Shown here piece by piece: positions 9,499 through 20,236 of a DNA stretch of 29,321 bases (position 1 is its first letter; each line of letters starts with the position of its first letter). The stretch comes from Spirogloea muscicola (lineage: Eukaryota; Streptophyta; Zygnematophyceae; Spirogloeales; Spirogloeaceae): assembly GCA_009602725.1 (NCBI GenBank), contig WELB01000076.1, positions 278,408 to 307,728 on the forward strand, read 5' to 3'. Under the pieces are notes generated by a model. That model was not told the DNA's origin. It saw nothing but the letters and a program-made list of their open reading frames with translations, and did no database searches. The translations under genes and the position numbers were made by a program.

Positions 9499-11076
9499 CT
9501 AAAATTCAGGGAGTTTGACTGGAAGCTTGTCAATGTCGTCGAGCCAGGGCCAGCGTGTCTCGGGCTTGATGGTGCGGCGGGCGCGCCAGACAGCACTGTT
9601 ACATTTGAACCCCGAGCCAAAGGCAATCTGCCAGACCCGGTCGCCGCGGCGCATGCGCCCCCTGGCCTCCAAGTATGCGAGCTCGTACCAGATGGAGGAG
9701 GAGGAGGTGTTGCCCCAGCGGTAGAGCGTCATGCGTGACGGCTCAACGTGCGCCGGCGTGAGCTGCAGGTTTTTCTCGAGCTCGTCGAGCACGGCGCGGC
9801 CGCCGGCGTGGATGCAGAAGTGCTCGAATGCGAGCTTGAAGTCGGGAATGTACGGCTTGATGCCCTTGAGGCGCAGCACGCGGCGCGCGAAGAGCACGGC
9901 GAAGAAGAGGAGCTGCTCCGACAGCGGGAGCACCAGCGGGCCGAGCGTTGTGATGTTGGTCTTGAGCGCGTCGCCTGCGATGGCCATGAGGTCCTTGGAG
10001 AGCCGCACGCCCATCTGGCCGCTCTCGTCCTGCTCCTGGTACACCACCTGGTAGCACTTGTCGTCCGCGCCCTTGTGCGTGCGCACCGTGTGCACGAGCT
10101 CGTACTTGGCGCGGCGGGCGTCGGCGCGGCGGTTGGAGAGCAGCACCGCGGCGCCGCCCATGCGGAAGAGGCAGTTGGGGATGAGCATGGCGCGGCGGTT
10201 GCCGAAGTACCAGTTCTGGGTGATGTTCTCGGTGGACACGACGAGCGCGTACGTGCCGCCGTGGACCTGGAGGAGGTCGCGGGCGAGGTCGACGGCGATG
10301 ACGCCGGCGGAGCAGCCCATGCCACCGAGGTTGTAGGTGCGCGTGGAGCCGCGCATGGAGTAGCGGTTGACGACCATGGCGGAGAGCGAGGGCGTGGGGT
10401 TGAAGAGCGAGCAGTTGACGACGACGATGCCGACGTCCTTGGGGCTCACGGCGGTGCGCGCCAGGAGGTCGTCAATGGCGCCGAACATCACGGCCTCGGC
10501 CTCGGCGCGGGCGTTGGCCATGCAGGGGTCCGGCGGGATGGCGCGCACGCCCGCGGGCAGGTACGTCCCGTCGCCCAGCCCGGACCGCTCCAGGATCTTG
10601 GCCTGGAACTCCAGGCTCGTGTCGTCGAAGAACCCCGACGCCGCGCTGTGGGCCTTGAACATGGCGGCGGGCGAGCGGAGGGCGTCGTCGGGGCGGTAGC
10701 ACGAGTGGTCGACGAGGTAGACGGGGCGCGGCCGCGCCAGGGCCCACACCGTCGCCCCGAAGACCAGCGCCGCGAGGCAGAGGAGCGTGGAGGCGAAGTT
10801 GTAGCGCAGGGCGTCGGAGAGACGGGCGAGGCGGATGGGGCCCATGCGCGCCAGCTCCGCGCCGGCGCTGAGCACCAGCGGCAGGAGGCAGAGCGTGACG
10901 GCGTGGGACACGAGGATGTGGTACCCCAGCTTCACGTGCTTCAGGTTCACGCTCTGCAGGAAGTCCGGCATGATCGCGCGGCCGCCACGCCGCCCGATGC
11001 CGATCACCACCGACGGCCCGTTGCCGCCGCCATCGCCGCCGCCGCGCATCCCGCCGCCGTCGCCGCCCTTGGCCAT
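9499..11076 (-). CDS. KCS: 3-ketoacyl-CoA synthase (very-long-chain fatty acid elongase condensing enzyme)
   Basis: This is the condensing enzyme of ER fatty acid elongation. It joins malonyl-CoA to a long-chain acyl-CoA to make the 3-ketoacyl-CoA used for waxes, sphingolipids and other very-long-chain lipids. It is intronless and 525 aa from the chosen ATG, close to the usual plant length. Two hydrophobic segments lie at about residues 51-72 and 92-112 (FAE1-type N-terminal anchor), followed by VDHSCYRPDD. The catalytic triad is visible: Cys255 (GGMGCSAG), His423 (CIHAGGRAV) and Asn456 (YRWGNTSSSS). The start at 11076 (MAKGGDGGG) is preferred over an in-frame ATG at 11352, because the extra 92 residues are Arg/Ala-rich and not family-like. 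The second TIR element begins 365 bp upstream of this start. Confidence 0.95.
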   Translation of the reverse strand: MAKGGDGGGMRGGGDGGGNGPSVVIGIGRRGGRAIMPDFLQSVNLKHVKLGYHILVSHAVTLCLLPLVLSAGAELARMGPIRLARLSDALRYNFASTLLCLAALVFGATVWALARPRPVYLVDHSCYRPDDALRSPAAMFKAHSAASGFFDDTSLEFQAKILERSGLGDGTYLPAGVRAIPPDPCMANARAEAEAVMFGAIDDLLARTAVSPKDVGIVVVNCSLFNPTPSLSAMVVNRYSMRGSTRTYNLGGMGCSAGVIAVDLARDLLQVHGGTYALVVSTENITQNWYFGNRRAMLIPNCLFRMGGAAVLLSNRRADARRAKYELVHTVRTHKGADDKCYQVVYQEQDESGQMGVRLSKDLMAIAGDALKTNITTLGPLVLPLSEQLLFFAVLFARRVLRLKGIKPYIPDFKLAFEHFCIHAGGRAVLDELEKNLQLTPAHVEPSRMTLYRWGNTSSSSIWYELAYLEARGRMRRGDRVWQIAFGSGFKCNSAVWRARRTIKPETRWPWLDDIDKLPVKLPEF

Positions 11077-11440
11077 GGCGCCCGCGCCCGCCGCCGGCGC
11101 GAGAGAAACCGCGGCGAACGGGGGGAGTGCGGCCTGGCTGGCTGGAACCCCTCCCCTCTCGCCGCGGGGGCGCGGGCCGTTGGGCGCCTCGCTCGTGCGC
11201 CGCTTGACGGCCCGGCGCGTGGCGGCGCGCCTTGGCGGGGCCGCGCGCCACGTGGCCCGCCAAGGTCCTCTGCGGGCCTTCCTGCGCCGGCCCCGCCGTC
11301 GGAGCCACTCGCCCAGCCCCAGCGCCAGATAAACCCCCGCCTTGCGGAGCATCTTCCTTCAGCCTGCGGCCCGGCTTCCCGAGCTGGACGATATGCAGCT
11401 GTCGTTGGCCATGTTGACCAAGGCCGTTGAAGAATGAAGT

Positions 11441-11526
11441 GCTCGCCCATTGAGAATAAGGGCTGGAAAAGCCAGCCCAAACAAGAATGAACAGAGTACG
11501 AGAAGGGGGCCAGGGGAAGCGCTAAG
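11441..11526 (+). repeat. Left TIR of second element
   Basis: 86 bp, same ends as 5301-5386. The hairpin loop differs (GGGCTGG-AAAAG-CCAGCCC) and the following bases are AAACAAG rather than GAAAAAG. Confidence 0.85.
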
Positions 11527-11565
11527 AAAAACAAGCACACAGAGAAACAAAGCAGCTCCAAATCA

Positions 11566-11603
11566 CAAGTACTGGGGCCGTTGGGCAGCGGCCCCAGTAC
11601 TTG
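11566..11603. repeat. Perfect 15-bp stem-loop inside the second element
   Basis: CAAGTACTGGGGCCG at 11566-11580 is followed after 8 nt (TTGGGCAG) by its exact complement at 11589-11603. It sits at the junction between the TIR-proximal sequence and the start of recognisable coding sequence. Confidence 0.85.
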
Positions 11604-12946
11604 ACGCGGGCCACTCCGCCGTCCCCAGGGGCGTTGGCGGTGTACGCGGATTTTGACGCAGGCATGGTGGCAAGCTTGGCGGCCCTGGTCCGCCACCAGG
11701 GCTTCCTCCAGTCGCCAGCCGCTATCCACCAGGCGGCGCTACTCCTCAGCCACGGTGGTCTCCGCCTGCGCCCGCTCGCCCGTTCTTGCCGTGCTGCATA
11801 CATACCTTGGCAGCTGGGCGCAGACTGCCGCCTCCGTAGCCCAGCGCTTCATGGTCCACGGCCGGCGTGCACTGGGGCAGGCGGTGGTGGAGGTCGACAT
11901 GGGCGCGCTGCCGTTTCCAGGTGTCGCTTCGCTCCGCCCACCAGGAGCTGCTCGCGGTGCACCTGGACCTGGCAGGCCAGGCGGTCTCCTTTGTGCACCT
12001 CGCGCGCACCGTTGACCTGCGCGTCCAAGCGCACTTCGCGGCCGTGGTGGACAAGGCCGCCTACACCACCGCCGTGCTGCATCTTCCCGAGGCCGACCTG
12101 CGCGGGCGCGCAAGACTTCATTCGGCCTCCTCCCGGGGGGCAGCGGCGTGGCTTCAGGCCCTCCCCATCAATGACGCCCTCATCCTCCCCAATGAGGTAT
12201 GTCGCACTGCCGTCCACCGGCTCCTGGGACTGCCGCCTCCATGTCTCCAGGGCGTGCGTCAGTGTGTACGCGGCTAGCGAGGGGCCGAGTCTGGGGAGCT
12301 GGCCGCTCATGTTCTGCGCTGCGCCCACGGCGGCGAGCGGACAGCGGCCCATGACCGCCTCCGCGATGCGATGCATGGCATCCTGGTGAAGGCTGGCTTC
12401 TCCGTGGCAGCGGAGCACTCCGGCGTCATGCCGCTCCAGGAAAGGGCCGACGGTCTCCACGCCCGTCGCGTAGACCTGGTGGCCACCCCACAGACCGGCG
12501 GGCCACGTCTTCTCCTGGACGTGGTGACTCCGACGCATACGATCGCTCGCACCTCGCCCAATGTGCCACTATGGTTGGGTATGCGGTCGCCTGCGCCGCT
12601 CGGGCTAAAGAGCTCAAGTACGCCGACCATCCGCGGGAAGACGTTCTTCCCGCTGGCGATTGACACGCATGGGGCGTTGGGCGCTCGGTGGCTCGAGCTG
12701 CTCACCCAGCTCGCCCGCCACGCCATCGCCCGTTGCTTCCATGGGGAGCCGGTGGACTTTCCTGCAGCCGGGTCGCTAGCGCAGGTGTACCGGATGCGCT
12801 TGGCCGTCTCGCTGCAGCGGTCGATGGCCCGCGCGCTGCACCTGCGGGCCGGCAGAGCCCTCGCTGCTGCCTCTGGCTCTGGCCCGGGGACCCAATTCCA
12901 GGAGCCTAGCGCCTCTGACCTGAGGCTGCTCAGCAGGGGTTACTGA
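11601..12946 (+). pseudogene. Broken RLE-type retrotransposon ORF fragment
   Basis: It aligns throughout with the ORF at 5415-6464 and extends further upstream, with an LLSHGGLRLRPLAR segment typical of the post-RT region. Breaks visible: frame changes in 11750-11930, a TAG at 12275-12277 replacing part of the CCHC motif (QCECG becomes QCVRG then stop), and two compensating indels after LLLDVVT (about 12530 and 12640) that scramble the nuclease core including its Lys region. The frame is then open to the ASDLRLLSRGY end. It is very unlikely to be functional. Confidence 0.75.
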
Positions 12947-12952
12947 GTGATC

Positions 12953-13014
12953 CGTAGCTGCTTTGTTTCTCTGTGTGCTTGTTTTCCTTAGCGCTTCCCC
13001 TGGCCCCCTTCTCG
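12953..13014 (-). repeat. Truncated right TIR of second element
   Basis: Reverse complement of about 11495-11557 with very few differences. It is cut off where GATAGGTGG begins, so the GGGCTGG hairpin and outer end are missing. Confidence 0.8.
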
Positions 13015-14202
13015 ATAGGTGGTGCCGCGCCCGTCGCGCCTGGGAACACCGGCTCCTCGCTTGCCCGGGCCCCGCAGAGGCTTTTGTCGCCTAGCCGGCC
13101 GCCTCCCCCGCGCCCGGGCTGCTCGCCACGCCTGCAAGCTCACGTTTTCGCGCCGCCGCCGCCGCCGCGTTTCCCGCCGCTATGAACGCCGCACCCCACG
13201 CCGCGTCACGCGCCGCATTTCAAGCCGCGTCTGGCGGTCCCTCGCACTTCTTGTGACTCCTTCTGGGCGCCCTACCCTCCCCTCCGCTTCGAGCCGCCGT
13301 GGCAGAGCCGGCAGCCGGCCCAGCGCCGCCCCGGCGCAGCCCTTCGCGCCAGCCGGCTCCTTGGCCTCCGGTTTCCCGGCGACGCTTCGGCGTCGCCAAT
13401 TCGGCTCTCCCACGCCGCAACCAGCGTGGGGACCCAGCTCGCAAGCGAGGCTTTCGGGCGACGCAGCCAGAAGATCCACCGCAGCAGCTGGCTCGTCAAG
13501 CTTCAGTGGCGACTGCCAAGCGCTGAGCTCGCGACGAGCCCCGTTACGGCGGCCCGTTGTGGCGAGCCGTGGCGCAGCCTAAGCCCCATGCTCTTGGCGA
13601 CCCTCTCCAGGTCCTCCCCCGTGGCCGCCGAGCTGAGAGCCCGCGCCGCCGCCGCCGCCACGCCGCTGCTGCTGTCGCGCGGGCTCCGCAAGGAGGGGCC
13701 CACGACGGCCTGCCCCTCCTTGTCATCGACTTCTTTCACACGCACTGGAACGGCTCGCTGGGCGTCTTGGTGGATCGTGGGCTCCTCCGCGCATCCTGAC
13801 ACCACTGCCGCTCCGGCGGTGCTGGTGTGCTGGAGACAGCGTGGGGATGCAGAGGCCTGTCGTACAGCTGCGAAGCTGCCCATGACGGTGATTGGCTCAA
13901 CTTTGCAGCCTTTCCTTGTATTGCGACACGAGTGCCAGGCCTGCGATGACGCCTGAGGTCACCGGGATTCTGAAACAGTATCCTATGTGCGTCTCAAGAG
14001 TAGCCTGTTGTCTTCTGAGCCTCAAGCTCGAGCCCTCGATACTGTGACCCAGAACGCCCTCCTGAACATAGGCGGAGGAGCTTGTCCTTCCATTGCTGTC
14101 CCCGGCGCATTGCTTCGTTTGCTGCTCTTAAGCACGCATGCCTGCTCTGTGTGGCCCGCCGATGAAGCTCAGTACTCATGCGCGTCATGAGGGTGGGGGC
14201 AG
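13015..14202. other. GC-rich unassigned interval upstream of the AP endonuclease
   Basis: Arg/Ala/Pro-rich frames are open on both strands at 13019-13956, as expected from base composition. None shows a domain I recognise. It may contain the promoter, 5' UTR or an unrecognised first exon of the downstream gene. Confidence 0.4.
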
Positions 14203-17200
14203 ATGCTGCTGGTGCGCAGCGCTAGGAGGATCACGCGGGCCAGCCTCCGCGTACAGAGTGATGGTGGCGACAAGGGGACGGGCAGCTCCAAGGAGGAGAC
14301 TGAGCTGCCAACTGCAGATGGATCGCTGGCCGCAAATGGCGACGGCGGCAAACAAGGGAAGCCCGTCGCAGGACGGCGGCGAGGCCAGCCTGCAGCTCGT
14401 CATGCATCAGAACCCGAGAAGCCCGTGGAAGAAAAGCTGAGATTGGTCGAGGTACAGGTGCAGCAGCGGGTCAGGAAACCAGCGCTGGTGCTCAACAAAT
14501 CCATCGAGGAGACCCCCGCAGCAACCAAGCTGCGCCATGCCAAGGTGGAGGCAACTGCAACAGTGACGGCCCAGCGGTCTTCCCGCAGGAAAAAGGCCAG
14601 TGCCCAAGCAGCGAGCGCCGTTGTGGAAGCCGAGGCTGGGGTGCCTGCTCCAGCCAAGAAGCGGCGGCAAGTCAAGCAGGTGCCAAAGCCCGCCGTGGAG
14701 CCTCGCTTGCGCGGCACTATTGTGGAGTCGGCAGCAGAAGCTCAAACCGATCAGGTCGCTGCGGAGGCGGCCAGCACCGAGCCCTGGACTAGGCTTGTGC
14801 ACAAGTCCGTACTTGTCACGTGGTCTTCCTCTGTATGGGTCAAGTATATGACATATATGGCATATTCATTGGGGGCATATGGTTCACATGCACTTGAGTC
14901 TGATGGGGACAAAGAAAGTACAAAAGCACATCCTGACCCCTAGATTAATCTAGATCATTGCTGCCAACCTTAAGCTGAGCTGAGCTTACTGCCTTTGTTT
15001 CAGGAGGCCTGCAGAAGACTGGGTGGCCTATAATCCAGCAACCATGCGGCCTCTACTGCCAGACGAGCGGCACGGCATGGTGAAGGTTGTGTCGTGGAAC
15101 GTCAACGGCCTTCGGGCTGTGATGCGGGCGGTGTCCGAGGGTGGCGGCGGAGACGAGCAGGCGCGTCTGCTGGAGGCACTCGCGCTGCGGGAGGACCCTG
15201 ACGTGATCTGCCTTCAGGAGACGAAGCTGCAGGTTGTTGCATGGGAACAGCAGCACAGTGGATGAGGTCTTGGCCGTTGGACACTTGCCACATACCAGCA
15301 GTAATTTGGGTTAAAGCCGTAGGTTACAGGAATGCAGTACACATAGCATGTGTAGGACAAGGTAATTAATGTTCTGGTCACTTGTCCTGATCGTGCCATT
15401 GGAGCGCTTGTTGCATGCCACCAGTTACATAGAAGCACAGCATGATTTGTTCAAGTTTGCCAAATGTGCCAGAACTGGTTATTGGGAAACAGTGAGCACA
15501 TGAAGCATTGTGAAGCATATGAAAAGGCAAGAGGAATGCTCACTGCATCCATGACACTTGTCCTTGAATATCAGGACAAGGACGTGGACAAAGTCAGGAG
15601 CCAGGTGCCATTGAGCTACAAGAGCACCTACTGGAACTGCAGCAACGCGAGGCTCGGGTACTCTGGCACCGCGCTGCTATCAAAGGTAAATCATCTGCCT
15701 GAATAAAAGTCTGTCCAGCATCAATGCATCAGCCACTCACGCTCTTCGAAGGAGACATATTGAATGGATGATTCTCATCTCGATCGGATGTCCCCATGCC
15801 CATCGGGCGTCTGAAAGAGTGAAGTCCTGATGTCATGGAGGATCTGCAGTCACTCTGGCAAGCCTGCATTGCGCGACCTGCAGGAAGAGCCCATCTCAGT
15901 GAGGTATGGGATGGGCATAGATGACCACGACAAGGAAGGCAGGCTCATTACTGCTGAATACGAGGGCCACTACGTTGTGGTCTGCTACGTCCCCAACTCT
16001 GGGGACCAGCTTGTCCGCTTGGTACTTTCATGCTTTGAGCCCTCATGGAAGTGGTGCAAGGATTAGCCAGTAGCAGCTGCCTTGACTCGTTGCATTTGGT
16101 TCCCGCTTTTTGAATAGCGAGCTGCTCGAAGACTAATTATTTGAGTCCACAAAGTCCTGGCTTATTCTTTTCAGTGAATTGTGGCGCAGGACTACCGGCA
16201 GCATCAGTGGGATCGCTCTCTCTCAGCGTACCTGAAGGTGAGTATTGTTGACTCACTTTGATCAAATGCAATACTGTGTACCGGCAATTGGTCACTATAT
16301 TCAATGCTTACTCGGGGAGCCAACCGAATCTCAGCCTGTGCTGAGGGCCTGCAGCAAGCACTCGGCTCCTAGGACACTAGCAGAACTGCATTTGGCTTTT
16401 GCTCACCATATGGCAGGACTTTTCACTTACAGCTAGTACCTTCTCTGATAGATAGTATTGCTGTTGTGAGGTCATTGAACGCAGTAGCTAGCCACCTTCT
16501 GCAGATGCTGGAGCAGACGAAGCCTGTGATCTTGACTGGTGATCTCAACTGCGCCTATGAGGAAATTGATATCTACAACCCCATGGTGGGAACCGTCAAG
16601 TGTCAGTGGTCCAGTGCACACCGTATTACACTCTGCAACTAGCACCCTACAGTTCCCAAGAAGCATAGGCATGACCTCACCTCATTTGGAAGCATTGATC
16701 CTACTATCTGTTCACAAGCTTAGAGCCAATGTCAAAGTCTGCTGGCTTGTATTGCCAGTCCAGTTGTACTTAGCACCTCGGGAGTATAGGTTAGAAAGCG
16801 ACTGCCCTCCTATGTTCATGCCACAAGGAGTTTGTGGCTTTGGTGCCCTCTTCCTATTTCCAGGGTAACAAGAGAAGTGCAGGCTTCACAGTTGAAGAGC
16901 GGGAGAGCTTTGCAAGGCACTACTTGCAGAACGGGTTTGTGGATACCTTCAGGAGGCAGCACCCCAAAAAGGTCGCATACACATACTGGGGTTACCGCAT
17001 GAAAACCAGGCCCAAGAACCAAGGTTTGGAAGTGACCACGTCAATGTACTTAAATAATCAAAATGCTCTGATTGGAATCTGCTCTGTACCTCCATCGGAC
17101 TCGAGCAGTTGTGGGCTGCAAGCTTCCACAAGTGTGTAGCTAGCTGCTGAACAACTGGCTTACGAGCAACCTGTTTCCTGCTTTGCAGGATGGAGGCTGG

Positions 17201-17313
17201 ACTACTTTCTAGTCTCTGAACAATTGTTAAACAGAGTCCTAGACTCGTACACCATCCCTGACTTTCCAGGGAGCGATCACTGCCCGCTTGGGTTGATATT
17301 CCGAGCAACTTAG
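14203..17313 (+). CDS. ARP: AP endonuclease, ARP/APE1 (ExoIII) family
   Basis: This protein incises DNA 5' of abasic sites in base excision repair; the plant ARP class also acts after DNA glycosylases in demethylation. Exons in phase: 14203-14804, 15004-15232, 15575-15685, 15884-16021, 16190-16237, 16505-16585, 16864-17023, 17189-17313 (TAG); about 497 aa. The ExoIII-fold landmarks are present in order: [99 protein letters not shown] and [10 protein letters not shown] (catalytic Asp-His). EPWTRLVHK and YNPATMRP just before the fold mark the plant ARP subtype. The N-terminal ~190 residues are charged and low-complexity, with a basic start ([19 protein letters not shown]) that could be a transit peptide and a KKRRQVK nuclear-signal-like patch. 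I see no SAP domain. An upstream exon is possible, since this ATG is simply the first after a stop. Confidence 0.93.
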
Positions 17314-17396
17314 AGTACTTGCCGACACTAAGATTCTTTGTTCTGAAACAATGCTTATGTAGAATCCCAGCATCCAGAATTTGTGCTAAATCATGC

Positions 17397-17402
17397 AATA
17401 AA
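17397..17402 (+). promoter_or_regulatory. Possible polyadenylation signal for the AP endonuclease
   Basis: AATAAA lies 84 bp after the stop codon in a convergent intergenic space of about 394 bp. Its use is inferred. Confidence 0.4.
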
Positions 17403-17707
17403 AGCAGGTCTCAGTTGTCAGCTTACCTCCCACAATTGGTACTGTTCTTCAGTTCCATGGTGCCTGACTATTGTCTCTGGAATGGAAAGCATCAATGACG
17501 CACCCTCTTAAGGCTATTCGTTAGTTACAGCACTCTATGCTTGGGCATGTCATGAACGTTGAGATGTGCATCGGGAGCTCACAACTCCATGTCCATAACA
17601 GAGCCCACATATGCACATAGAGGATAGCCATCCAGTATGTATATCGAGTCATGCTGGAGGGCCTCGAGAACACACAGCTAATGGACTGTCACCACCTGTC
17701 CTATTGC

Positions 17708-19886
17708 TTAAATGGAGGAATTGCTTGTGGTGTGCAAGAACAAGGCTAGGGCGATGCCAGCGCAGCCCCCCACGAGCACTTCGAGCTTGGTGTGGCCAAC
17801 GCTCTCTTTCAATGGGATGTGCCTCCACCCCTCCAGTTCGCTTAGCTCCTTCACGCACAAATGCGGTTAGAAGGGGTGAGAAGCAGAAGGAAGTGATTGC
17901 CAGGAGCTTCATCTCGTGAGCAGCAAGCATTGCCTGGCTGCATGCAGTCTGCTGGCTTGTCATTGACTTGTCCTGCAGAGCCAGAGGCTGACTAAGCAAT
18001 GCCGATCAATTGAATTGGTGAAATTGGAGATGCACTAGCCACATGTCGGAGGTGCTTACTTGCTTCTCAACAAGCCCCTGCTTCATGGCAGGCTTCTGTT
18101 CTGCTGACTTGAAGAAGGCCTTTCCTCGGACCTCTTCCACCAGCCGCCGTGGCAGACTGGACAACGTGGTGCCGAGCGATGCAGGCGAGCCGTTGCTGGA
18201 CTCAGAAAGATCGTCGTGCGGGCCAACATCCGCAACTACCGACACGGGGGCTCGAGGCAGCACGCTCGTCCTGGCGCTGGCGCCTCGCTGCTCGCCAGCC
18301 TGCATGAAAGCCAGCTCGGCCCGCTTGGGCTCCTGTGCGAGCTCCACGCCAGCTGGCGCAGCAGGAATGTTTGCGAGCAGCCGATCACCAACATCGGTCC
18401 CCACCCCCTCATCGCTGTTGGCGATAAAGGCGAGCTCAGCAATCTGGGGCTCCTGGGCTAGCTGTACGCCGCTGGCAGCGCGCGGCAACGGCGGGCTTTC
18501 TCCCACCCCCACCTGTCTCAAGTCTATGGGCTGGCAAGGGCGATCCAGCTCAGGCACAACCAGCGTGTTGATGACTTCCGCCTGCTTGCCGACCGCCCGC
18601 CGCACGCCCTGGCAGAAAAGTTGGCAGCATTCGGTGCTGAGCAGGGGTGCAATGAATGAGATAAATGTCAAGATCTACATACATCGGCTTATGAGGTAGC
18701 TGCGAGTCTTTGTGATACATCGTCATGATATGTATTGCTGCTGAATGCCACACGCTGAGACGGCGGCTGCCTTGGGCAAAATGGCATCGGAGGGCGGACC
18801 TGGGCATCGTACATGACAATGCAGGCAAATACCACCAGGACGCCAAAGACAGGGTCCTCCAAACCCCTGGAGGCCACGCTCCATTGCAAACCTTGACTGC
18901 AAAGTAAGGTTTCTCCAATGCTCCTTGCGCAGGGTGGCCAGTCACATGCTCACGCTGCTCAAGTGATAAGCGTGTTGCAAGGAGGCCATTGACAATCTCT
19001 CCATCAAGCTGGTTGGACGTATGGCAGCTGCAGTCAGTCTGCTTCGGGACCTCTTATATGCCTCAGGTTTGCATGAGCTCTCCGCGTATCTCACCTCTGT
19101 AGGCCATATGCAGTTGCGACGCTGGTCACCACCTGCAGGACACTCGCGCCCAGAGGGTGCTGCAGCTGGTCAGCAAGCCCTCACGCGGGCTGAAGCGAAC
19201 GTGCTCGGCCAACAAGCTGCAAGCACGGCGGCAGCGCTTCCTTTGTTGCGTTATTTGGCGGAGCTGCAGAACATGTGGCCAAATTGGCGCCAGTACCAGG
19301 AAGACAAGCGGAACATGGCACAGTGTGCGAGCAAGTGGCAGGCTGAGCTGCTCTTGAGCCTGTGGAAAATGTGGGTCTGCTGGGGCTGAGAGGCGAGCGT
19401 ACGGCCGAGTGGGAGGACGGCATGCCGCCCGACTTGATGATCAGCCGGGGGTTGAAGCCCTGGCCGGCGATGGCGGCCGTGACGGGCTTCAGGGCCTGCG
19501 CGAAGAGGCAGGCCGCCGTCGCCGTCGCCAGGATCTGCGCCGCCGAGGACGACGCCGTTGCCGTCGTGCGTGGCTGGTGCTTCTAGATGGTGAAGCTACC
19601 AATGCAACAATGACTAAGGCGACTGGTGTCACAGGGCCAGGGGCCTCGCCGGCGGGCCTGCCCGATCGCCCACAGCGGGCCAGCGCCCTCACCTGGTTAT
19701 GCTCCAGCCCGGCGCGCGGCGAGGCCGGCGGCGGCGGCGGCGGCGGCGTCGCCCCGACGAGCTATCCAAGGCCTCGACCTTCCAGTTGGAGCCTAGCCGC
19801 GACGTGTCGCCGACGCCTCCGTCTCCCAACGCCGATGCCGTCGCCGTCACGGCCGCCACCGCCGCCGACGCCGCNGCGGCGTCCAT
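17708..19886 (-). CDS. DUF212 family protein (acid phosphatase/vanadium haloperoxidase-related, divergent PAP2)
   Basis: Membrane protein of the plant DUF212 family; its reaction is not established. Exons, 5' to 3' on the minus strand: 19886-19779 (tentative), about 19573-19403 (or from 19582), 19132-19095, 18866-18800, 18608-18060, 17848-17708 (TAA). From exon 2 on the phases agree. Landmarks: hydrophobic AQILATATAACLFAQALKPV, KSGGMPSSHSA (the PAP2-like signature), VVTSVATAYGLQ on a 38-nt exon, GLEDPVFGVLVVFACIVMYDA, GVRRAVGKQAEVINTLV, and the C-terminal IPLKESVGHTKLEVLVGG with a last membrane segment. Family members usually have only a short link between the AEVIN and PLRE-GHT blocks. Here it is about 170 residues, with two GV-x-LAQEP-xx-AELAF repeats. 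The first exon (MDA..., containing an N at 19875) lies in GCC-rich sequence and is a guess. Confidence 0.82.
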
Positions 19887-19930
19887 TGCCGCGCCGCCGC
19901 CGCCGCCGCGGCCGTCGCGGCCGCGGCCGA
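19700..19930. repeat. GCC/GGC-rich low-complexity sequence with one ambiguous base
   Basis: Runs of GGC at about 19729-19746 and mixed GCC triplets at 19847-19920 surround an N at 19875. It overlaps the presumed first intron and first exon of the DUF212 gene, which makes that start hard to place. Confidence 0.6.
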
Positions 19931-19984
19931 TCGCGGGGAGCTCAAATCAGGCTGGAATTACAGTACTGCTGGGATCAAGAAATG

Positions 19985-20140
19985 AGAATGCGGCTGCTAA
20001 TGTAGAAAAAGAGCGGCTGTAAAGCCAGGTGCATACAGGAGGTGTTCTAGTGACTGAATTTGCGGAGCCACAGGCTGGGCAGACAGGACATTCTTGAGCT
20101 TATTTGATTGGTACCCCCGTGACAGCAACTGGGAGTCGGA
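19985..20140 (-). repeat. Degenerate fragment related to the TIR family
   Basis: It starts with GAGAATGCGGCTGCTAATG, the same block as the outer edges of 5042-6746. About 110 bp on, it contains the minus-strand reading SDSQLLSRGYQ, like the element ORF tails but without the stop. It lies between the DUF212 and UFC1 genes. Confidence 0.4.
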
Positions 20141-20207
20141 TGAGCCGAGGGGATTGGAGGACAAGCCTATTTGCCACTTGGCTTCGCCCACCCGCCGTCG
20201 CCCTCGA

Positions 20208-20236
20208 CGCCGCCGCCGCCGCCGCCGCCGCCGCCA
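20208..20236. repeat. (GCC)n microsatellite
   Basis: About ten GCC triplets. It encodes poly-Ala in several overlapping frames, which I do not regard as coding evidence. Confidence 0.8.

Larger units (their letters stand above)
11441..13014 (+). mobile_element. Second, decayed TIR element in the KCS 5' flank
   Basis: The left TIR (11441-11526) begins with the same GCTCGCCCATTGAG and ends at GCGCTAAG. Homology between the two ends continues inward to about 11557. The right end (about 12953-13014) is the inverted partner but stops at CCCTTCTCG, so about 36 bp of its outer TIR is missing. Inside is a longer, broken copy of the RLE-type ORF in the plus orientation. As in the 5301-6611 unit, the ORF tail sits beside one TIR, which supports this as a repeated architecture. 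Confidence 0.7.

Noticed and set aside
11077-11352. Longer KCS N-terminus from an upstream in-frame ATG
   Set aside because: The added 92 residues are Arg/Ala-rich with no resemblance to KCS leaders. The MAKGGDGGG start gives the expected length.
9748-11430. A 560-codon open frame on the plus strand opposite KCS
   Set aside because: It is the antisense of the KCS exon. Its Glu/Val/Arg/His-rich composition is what GC-rich codons give on the reverse strand, and no motif is seen.
13019-13956. Several Arg/Ala-rich open frames that might be an extra gene
   Set aside because: Frames are open on both strands and in several phases with no domains, as expected from composition.
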